Shown: positions 58,995 through 64,000 of the stretch, in pieces
How positions within the stretch are numbered: position 1 is the stretch's first letter
Layout of the letters: every line of letters begins with the position of its first letter
Assembly: GCF_000244875.1 (NCBI RefSeq)
Contig: NC_016791.1
Coordinates: 186,001 to 250,000, forward strand
Reading direction: 5' to 3'
Length of the DNA: 64,000 nt
From: Clostridium sp. BNL1100
GTDB taxonomy: Bacteria; Bacillota; Clostridia; Acetivibrionales; DSM-1351
Notes under the pieces: generated by a model
What the model was told of the DNA's origin: nothing
Seen by the model: only the letters and a program-made list of their open reading frames with translations
Database searches by the model: none
Made by a program: the position numbers and the translations under genes

Positions 58995-61016
58995 CTAAGA
59001 TAAAACCTCAGCCAGCTTCTCTGCCTCTGTAATAGGCTCCATACAGGAAAAGTTCCGGCATACATAGGCTGCAGTCTTGCCATTCTGTGCCTTATAGTCT
59101 CCAACATAAGGAGCGATTTCAGTAAGCTCCGGTGATATATTTGAGATGGCTACAGCAAAGGGTAAATATTTGCGATTAATAGTATCTACCAATTCCTTGC
59201 CGTTTGCTCCTGCTATAACTACCTCAGAGGATACATCAGAAACAGAATACATGTAACTGCAAAGCATGTAACTGTGCCCGGTGGGGGCTACTTCAACCTG
59301 ATTACTGAAGAAATCCATTATGGCTTTTGCTCTGTTTTCATATTCATGATGACCGGTTATTCTTGCTAATCGCAGCAGATTCATTGCTGCAACAGAGTTT
59401 CCGGAAGGAATTGCACCATCATAGCTTTCTCTTGGCCGCGATATAAGTTGTTCAGAATCGTGGCCGTATAAAAATAGTCCTGCAGAATTATTTTCTCCAA
59501 AGAGATTTAACATTGCATCTGTCAGTTTTAAGGCTCTTTTTAGATAAATGGTTGTAAACGTAGCCTCGTATAGTTCAAGCAATCCCCAGACAAGGAATGC
59601 ATAATCTTCGAGGTAAGCAGGAAAAACTGCTTCTCCGTCACGGTAGCGTGCCAGCAAACGTCCGTCAGTTCTAATAAGTTTTTTATATATGAAATCAACG
59701 CACCTTTTAGCCGATTCAATGTACCTGTCTTCCCCGAAAATCCTGCCGCAATAAGCCATTGCTGCTGTCATAAGCCCGTTCCAAGATGTCAGAACCTTGT
59801 CATCTTTGTATGGGTGGATTCTTTTTTCTCTGTGGCTAAAGAGTTTTTTACGACAGTCCTCTGCAAAGCTCTTTTGCTGTTCGGTTAAAGTCCCTGAATT
59901 AATAAGGTTTGGTATGTTCAGACCTTCAAAGTTGCCTGAGGATGTTATATCGAATAATCTGCAATACTCCTCAGCGTCTTTTGACCCAAGAACGTCAATT
60001 GCTTCCTCTCGTGACCAAATATAAAACTTGCCTTCAACACCCTCTGAATCGGCATCTTCGGCAGAATAAAAAGCTCCGAATTGAGAGGTCATATCCCGTT
60101 GTACATAGTCAAGTATCTGTCTGGCAGTTTCTTCGTAGTTTTTGTTTCCGGTTGCAGAAAAAGCTTCTCCGTATGCTATAGCTAAAAGTGCATTGTCATA
60201 CAGCATTTTTTCAAAATGGGGGACAAGCCACTTTTTGTCTGTTGAGTATCTGCTGAATCCAAAGCCAATGTGATCGAAAATTCCACCATTTTTCATTGAT
60301 TCAAGAGTTTTCTCAACCATTTCAAGTGCAAAAGGCTCTTTTTCGGTGTACCAATATCTAAGCAAAAAGAGCAGCGTGTGGGGGGAGGGGAATTTGGGAG
60401 AGGTTCCGAAACCGCCGTATTTACTGTCAAAATTATATTTAAAATGTTTAAATGCCTCATGTATAATGTCTTTTGAAATTTTCGCTTCATCAGAGACTTT
60501 TTCCTGACTTACATGCTCTATGATGCTTTTGGCTGATTCTAGTAGTTTATCTCTTTTGTTGTCCCATGCTTCTTTTACTGACCCAAGCAGAGACATAAGC
60601 CCCATAAAGCCTCTACTGTCTTCTTTCGGAAAATACGTTCCGGCATAAAACGGCTGCCTGTCAGGGGTAAGAAATACTGTGAGAGGCCATCCGCCGTGGC
60701 CGGTTAATGCCTGACAGACAGACATGTAAATGCTGTCTATATCAGGTCTTTCTTCACGGTCAACCTTTATACATATGAAATCTCGGTTCAATATGTGTGC
60801 TACATCTTCATCCTCAAAGGATTCACGTTCCATTACATGACACCAATGACATGTGCTGTAGCCTATGCTTAGAAAAATAGGTTTGTCTTCTCCTGCGGCT
60901 CGTGAAAAAGCCTCCGGGCCCCACGGATACCAGTCAACAGGGTTATGTGCGTGTTGGAGGAGATATGGAGATTTTTCTTGAATTAGTTTGTTGGGCATTT
61001 TATTATTTGTTGGCAT
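58995..61016 (-). CDS. YyaL/DUF255 thioredoxin-domain protein (SSP411 type)
   Basis: The 673-aa protein has an N-terminal thioredoxin-like DUF255 domain (about 1-165; [32 protein letters not shown] with a CxxC site) and a C-terminal (alpha/alpha)6 glycan-epimerase-like barrel (about 190-640; [24 protein letters not shown]). This is the bacterial form of spermatogenesis-associated protein 20, whose biochemical role is unknown. ATG 61016 is 8 nt after AAGGAAG; nearer starts at 61022 and 61025 are less well placed. Confidence 0.93.
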   Translation of the reverse strand: MPTNNKMPNKLIQEKSPYLLQHAHNPVDWYPWGPEAFSRAAGEDKPIFLSIGYSTCHWCHVMERESFEDEDVAHILNRDFICIKVDREERPDIDSIYMSVCQALTGHGGWPLTVFLTPDRQPFYAGTYFPKEDSRGFMGLMSLLGSVKEAWDNKRDKLLESAKSIIEHVSQEKVSDEAKISKDIIHEAFKHFKYNFDSKYGGFGTSPKFPSPHTLLFLLRYWYTEKEPFALEMVEKTLESMKNGGIFDHIGFGFSRYSTDKKWLVPHFEKMLYDNALLAIAYGEAFSATGNKNYEETARQILDYVQRDMTSQFGAFYSAEDADSEGVEGKFYIWSREEAIDVLGSKDAEEYCRLFDITSSGNFEGLNIPNLINSGTLTEQQKSFAEDCRKKLFSHREKRIHPYKDDKVLTSWNGLMTAAMAYCGRIFGEDRYIESAKRCVDFIYKKLIRTDGRLLARYRDGEAVFPAYLEDYAFLVWGLLELYEATFTTIYLKRALKLTDAMLNLFGENNSAGLFLYGHDSEQLISRPRESYDGAIPSGNSVAAMNLLRLARITGHHEYENRAKAIMDFFSNQVEVAPTGHSYMLCSYMYSVSDVSSEVVIAGANGKELVDTINRKYLPFAVAISNISPELTEIAPYVGDYKAQNGKTAAYVCRNFSCMEPITEAEKLAEVLS

Positions 61017-61219
61017 GGGCATCACTTCCTTTATAATTTTATAGTCTTGCTACTATATTTACCACAAAATTAGTATTTCAAATAAGGTAGTTATATATTC
61101 AGATTGAAAATGACAATAAAAAAGGGATACTATTTCATTTTTTAGTTATGACATTCATTTTGTAATAACTTTTTCCTTCTTTTAATGCGAGCATTACTAT
61201 CTGTTTTTTTGCAAATGAG

Positions 61220-61248
61220 TAGACATTCCGGACTTTGTTTGTTAAAAT
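61220..61248 (+). promoter_or_regulatory. Sigma-A promoter of the restriction gene
   Basis: TAGACA (61220-61225), 17 bp, TAAAAT (61243-61248). Confidence 0.65.
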
Positions 61249-61273
61249 ATTCCTGTTAAAGGGGTACAAAAAC

Positions 61274-62191
61274 ATGGCGAAAAACGGAAATAGTTCACAA
61301 GTTAGAATGGATATATTCTTTCACATTTTCATGTATGAGTTGGAAAACCTAATAGGGCAATTTAATGAGAAGATGCTTGAAATAAGCTTCCAGATGGATG
61401 AAGCAAATACAGATAGACCTTTAAAGGAATATTTAAAGGGTTTCATATTGCAACATCTTACAAGAATACCAACAGGTAAGGATAATAACACTTTAGTTAT
61501 TAGAGAAATTGATGAAGTAGGAAAAGAGCACACACAGTCATTCAGATATGGGGATTATTCTGATATTATAATTACTGATGTTTTGCTTCCAGAGGAAATA
61601 ACTGATGATCTTAAAAGGATGATAACAGAGTCAAAAACATCTGTTTACACAAATCCGGATTTATACTTTATTATTAGAGATGGGCAAGGGAAAACATACT
61701 TCGAATCTGTAGAATTAAAATCTACAAAGAACAACTCAATCCCAGGTTCAAGTGTTCAGCAGGTCAATCCTTTAGAGTGGGTGATATTTGTAAAACATAA
61801 TAACAGAGGGGTTAGTGTTACCACAGGTCAATACATAAATACTATTAACTCAAAAGTACAATTCCCAGATAGAAGTCCAAGACCACAGGTTTCATATAAT
61901 GAATTGGAAGAATGGAATAGTGCAAACAGGACAATAAGAGAAAATAGTATAGTATATAATCTTTCCTATTCAGATTGTGTGGCAAAACATCAACTATTAG
62001 GTGATTGGCAGAATTATTTAGCTGATAGATGGGTAGAAGTTCTAAAAGCAAATACAACAAAAGCCAATGAACCTTGGTTTAACAATACTCTAAGAAAGTT
62101 TGCATTGAAGTTCATTGACTTTTATGAAAGTTTAAATCCACAACAAAAAGCAAATCTTAAGAACAGAATAGAGAGACTAACAAAAGACTAA
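61274..62191 (+). CDS. Probable type II restriction endonuclease
   Basis: The 305-aa protein is A+T rich and stands convergent, stop codon to stop codon, with a DNA cytosine methyltransferase. That is a common arrangement of type II systems. A PD-(D/E)xK-like core is visible: NPDLYFII, then ESVELKSTK, where E-x-K follows a beta strand. The recognition sequence cannot be read from the sequence. It does not resemble MspI as I recall it. ATG 61274 follows AAAGGGG; an upstream in-frame ATG at 61235 has no site. Confidence 0.78.
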   Translation: MAKNGNSSQVRMDIFFHIFMYELENLIGQFNEKMLEISFQMDEANTDRPLKEYLKGFILQHLTRIPTGKDNNTLVIREIDEVGKEHTQSFRYGDYSDIIITDVLLPEEITDDLKRMITESKTSVYTNPDLYFIIRDGQGKTYFESVELKSTKNNSIPGSSVQQVNPLEWVIFVKHNNRGVSVTTGQYINTINSKVQFPDRSPRPQVSYNELEEWNSANRTIRENSIVYNLSYSDCVAKHQLLGDWQNYLADRWVEVLKANTTKANEPWFNNTLRKFALKFIDFYESLNPQQKANLKNRIERLTKD

Positions 62192-63349
62192 TTATTCTTT
62201 TATTAATGAGAGATATAATGCCCTTGCAATGTACCATCCAAGGACAGGAGGAACAGCATTTCCAATCTGCTTATATGTATATGTTGCAGCACCTTTAAAT
62301 TCAAAATCATCAGGGAATGTTTGTATTCGTGCACATTCCCTGACAGATAATCTTCTCCAACCTGTAATATCATCTGGATTTTCTGGTTTTGTAGTTCTAT
62401 AATGTCCTTCAATATTTCCATGATGCTCAGCTCTTATAGTTACAGAAGGCTTATCTGCTGAAATCCTGCAATTACCTTGTAGTTTCTTTCCTTCATAGAA
62501 TTTGGCTCTAGATACATCCTTTAAAGTATGATTGAATATGTTAGGTGCATCCAATTTACCCCACAAATCATCGATAGCTTCCTTAGCAGTCATCCAAGGC
62601 CTATCTTTTGAAAACTGGTCTCTGTCAGGTTTAGGAAGATAAATAGTCTTATGTAAATCTTCTCTAATACCAATTATAAACACCCTTTTTCTTGTCTGTG
62701 GTACTCCATAATCTGTAGCATGAAAGAGGTTATAAGTAACATTGTAGCCACATTTAGCAAAGTCCTCTTTTATTAGTTCTATTGTCTCATTACTACCATT
62801 TATATTTGTAAGACCTTCAACATTTTCAGCAATAAAAGCCAAAGGTTGACAATGTTCAATTACTCTTTTCATTTCTAAATAAAGTTGACCTCTTTCAGAA
62901 GATAAACCCTTTCTCAACCCTGCAATACTAAAATCCTGGCAAGGAAATCCACCTATTACAATATCAGCTTTTGGAATTGTATTTATATCAACATTCTTTA
63001 TATCATTACATACAATATCATGCTTGAAATTATGTTTATAAGTTTCACAGGCATGGCTTTCAATATCATTTGCCCATATAATGTTAAAATTATTCCTCTC
63101 ATAATGTTTGCCAAATACTGCAAAATCGCCTCTAAAACCCAAGTCTTTGCCACCACAACCACTAAATAGGGATACTACAGTAAAGACTTTATCTGATGGA
63201 AGAGGTATTTTAACATCAATAAATTTAAAAGGAATAACTTTACATTCATTTATGTTTTTATCCTTATTTTTTATATCAGATAAATCTGGCAATATACTTA
63301 ATTGGTCATTTAAAGCAGTACTTTTACCTGACAAATTATTACACCCCAT
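62192..63349 (-). CDS. DNA (cytosine-5)-methyltransferase of the R-M system
   Basis: The 385-aa enzyme has the ordered m5C motifs: I SLFSGCGGKDLGF, IV GGFPCQDFS with the catalytic Cys, VI ENVEGL, VIII QTRKRVFIIG, a target-recognition region (about 265-320; RISADKPSVTIRAEHHGNIE) and X KQIGNAVPPVLG. An N-terminal ~55-residue extension precedes motif I. It abuts the nuclease gene end to end. The ATG has no Shine-Dalgarno sequence, but a TATAAAAT box lies about 11 nt upstream, suggesting a leaderless mRNA. Confidence 0.95.
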   Translation of the reverse strand: MGCNNLSGKSTALNDQLSILPDLSDIKNKDKNINECKVIPFKFIDVKIPLPSDKVFTVVSLFSGCGGKDLGFRGDFAVFGKHYERNNFNIIWANDIESHACETYKHNFKHDIVCNDIKNVDINTIPKADIVIGGFPCQDFSIAGLRKGLSSERGQLYLEMKRVIEHCQPLAFIAENVEGLTNINGSNETIELIKEDFAKCGYNVTYNLFHATDYGVPQTRKRVFIIGIREDLHKTIYLPKPDRDQFSKDRPWMTAKEAIDDLWGKLDAPNIFNHTLKDVSRAKFYEGKKLQGNCRISADKPSVTIRAEHHGNIEGHYRTTKPENPDDITGWRRLSVRECARIQTFPDDFEFKGAATYTYKQIGNAVPPVLGWYIARALYLSLIKE

Positions 63350-63790
63350 TGCTTTTGTATTTTATAGATATAAGCATTTTACAAGAAAACAGTTTAAAAG
63401 TAAATTAAAACACTTGTTCATACTATATTATTATATAAAAGAACAGGTGTTCTTGTCAATGATTTAGTTAAAGATGGAAAACCAAAATTGTTCATTATTC
63501 TTTCATCAATAACCTTCAAATGCTGTGTAGCTGAATTCGAATAAAAATTGTAAAGTTTTCTGGTCCGTTATAGTCAAGCAGGAGAAAGGTTAGAAACTAA
63601 GAGCATGAGTAATATTTATTTAAATACCAAATAGTGATACTATATAACATATAATGGCTTGATAGAATACTTACGGGTAGGCTTAGTGTGGTAAAATCAT
63701 AACGCTTATGCGACCATGGAGAAGAAGGTAAAGTCGTAGAGTAAATCTTAGGCTTTTCTGTTTAGAATTATTCTTGAAAGGATGATCAAT
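63350..63790. other. Intergenic region upstream of the methyltransferase
   Basis: About 440 bp with no supported gene. It holds the inverted repeat listed separately and A+T-rich promoter-like sequence. The last ~120 bp lead into the nitroreductase gene without a recognisable riboswitch. Confidence 0.45.
63409..63451. repeat. Near-perfect inverted repeat upstream of the methyltransferase
   Basis: AACACTTGTTC (63409-63419) and GAACAGGTGTT (63441-63451) are inverse copies with one difference, separated by 21 A/T bases. It lies 60-100 bp before the methyltransferase start and could be its operator. Confidence 0.5.
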
Positions 63791-64000
63791 ATGATACTGG
63801 ATTTACTTAAAAAGCGAAAAAGTGTAAGAAACTTTACAGGAGAAGAGGTTCCGGAAGAAGTTACTAATTATGTTCTTGAAGCCGGGAGGTTGTCACCATC
63901 TGGTGGAAACCAACAGCCGTGGAAATTCGGATTGATAACAAATAAGGGACTGATTAATGAAATAGCTGACATAGCTTATAATCAGAAGTGGATAAAAACG
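63791..64000 (+). CDS. Nitroreductase family protein (3' partial)
   Basis: The first 70 residues are visible before the window ends. MILDLLKKRKSVRNFTGEEV and AGRLSPSGGNQQPWKFGLI are the typical N-terminal FMN-binding signatures of nitroreductases (RxSxRxF, then APSxxNxQPW). AAAGGATG lies about 6 nt before the ATG. The enzymes reduce nitro groups, quinones or flavins with NAD(P)H. The specific substrate cannot be told from this part. Confidence 0.9.
   Translation, partial: MILDLLKKRKSVRNFTGEEVPEEVTNYVLEAGRLSPSGGNQQPWKFGLITNKGLINEIADIAYNQKWIKT

Noticed and set aside
63409-63546. Short + strand frame ending ...CCVAEFE before the nitroreductase
   Set aside because: It is open for about 45 codons but has no start codon or ribosome site and overlaps the inverted repeat.
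1-64000. CRISPR arrays, insertion sequences and prophage
   Set aside because: No regularly spaced repeats, transposase, integrase or phage structural genes were found on either strand.

Overview
The window is 64 kb of low-GC Firmicute chromosome. It most resembles an anaerobic, spore-forming, plant-fibre-degrading clostridium of the Ruminiclostridium (Clostridium cellulolyticum/papyrosolvens) type. This reading rests on gene content and base composition, not a database match. Supporting points are many A+T-rich gaps with strong AGGAGG ribosome sites, frequent TTG/GTG starts, GH27, GH3 and CE7 carbohydrate enzymes, a YesM/YesN-controlled sugar ABC transporter without its own ATPase, GTP-type PEP carboxykinase, bacteriohemerythrin, and a clostridial radical-SAM Cys-rich peptide system.

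Layout. 1-12.5 kb is a core block on the + strand: 3D/G5 cell-wall protein (5' truncated), rsmA, an acidic unknown protein, bacteriohemerythrin, zapA, an alkaline-phosphatase-superfamily enzyme, a U32 peptidase/hydroxylase, dut, a long HflX with a JAMM-like N-terminal domain, a degenerate Nudix protein, YigZ and YebC. 12.5-19.8 kb holds a DUF4846 lipoprotein, two AraC/GyrI-type regulators, a small gene behind a ribosome-site hairpin, a probable new four-way-junction RNA at 16339-16434, and an AraC-controlled GH27 gene with small membrane genes. 19.9-26.5 kb (minus strand) is a RiPP-like cluster: a 60-aa precursor with nine Cys spaced mostly CxxxC, a small accessory protein, a radical SAM/SPASM maturase, a subtilase, an ABC exporter and a BtrH-like protein.

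26.8-34.8 kb has a secreted unknown protein, a CHASE3-type chemoreceptor with a sigma-D promoter, tRNA-Ser(GGA), a double-HD HD-GYP protein, and an ABC-2 exporter. 34.8-43.8 kb is a sugar uptake and hydrolysis locus: YesN and YesM on the minus strand, then a binding lipoprotein, two permeases and a GH3 enzyme. 44.2-49.9 kb has a LoaP-type antiterminator, a divergent methionyl-tRNA-synthetase-like protein, a 36-aa gene, a purine permease and a CE7 esterase. 50-61 kb has a double P-loop ATPase, pckG, a MarR regulator with operators shared with a two-ArsA operon, ThuA, uxaC and a YyaL/DUF255 protein. 61.2-63.4 kb is a convergent type II restriction-modification pair, and the window ends inside a nitroreductase gene.

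The strongest candidates for something undescribed are the RNA at 16339-16434, with its own promoter and four stems whose G-U pairs fix the coding strand, and the neighbouring ribosome-site hairpin. The Cys-ladder peptide cluster, the MarR/ArsA operon, the MetRS-like protein lacking a normal KMSKS loop, and the JAMM-HflX fusion with a probable ATT start also deserve attention. No CRISPR array, insertion sequence or prophage was seen.
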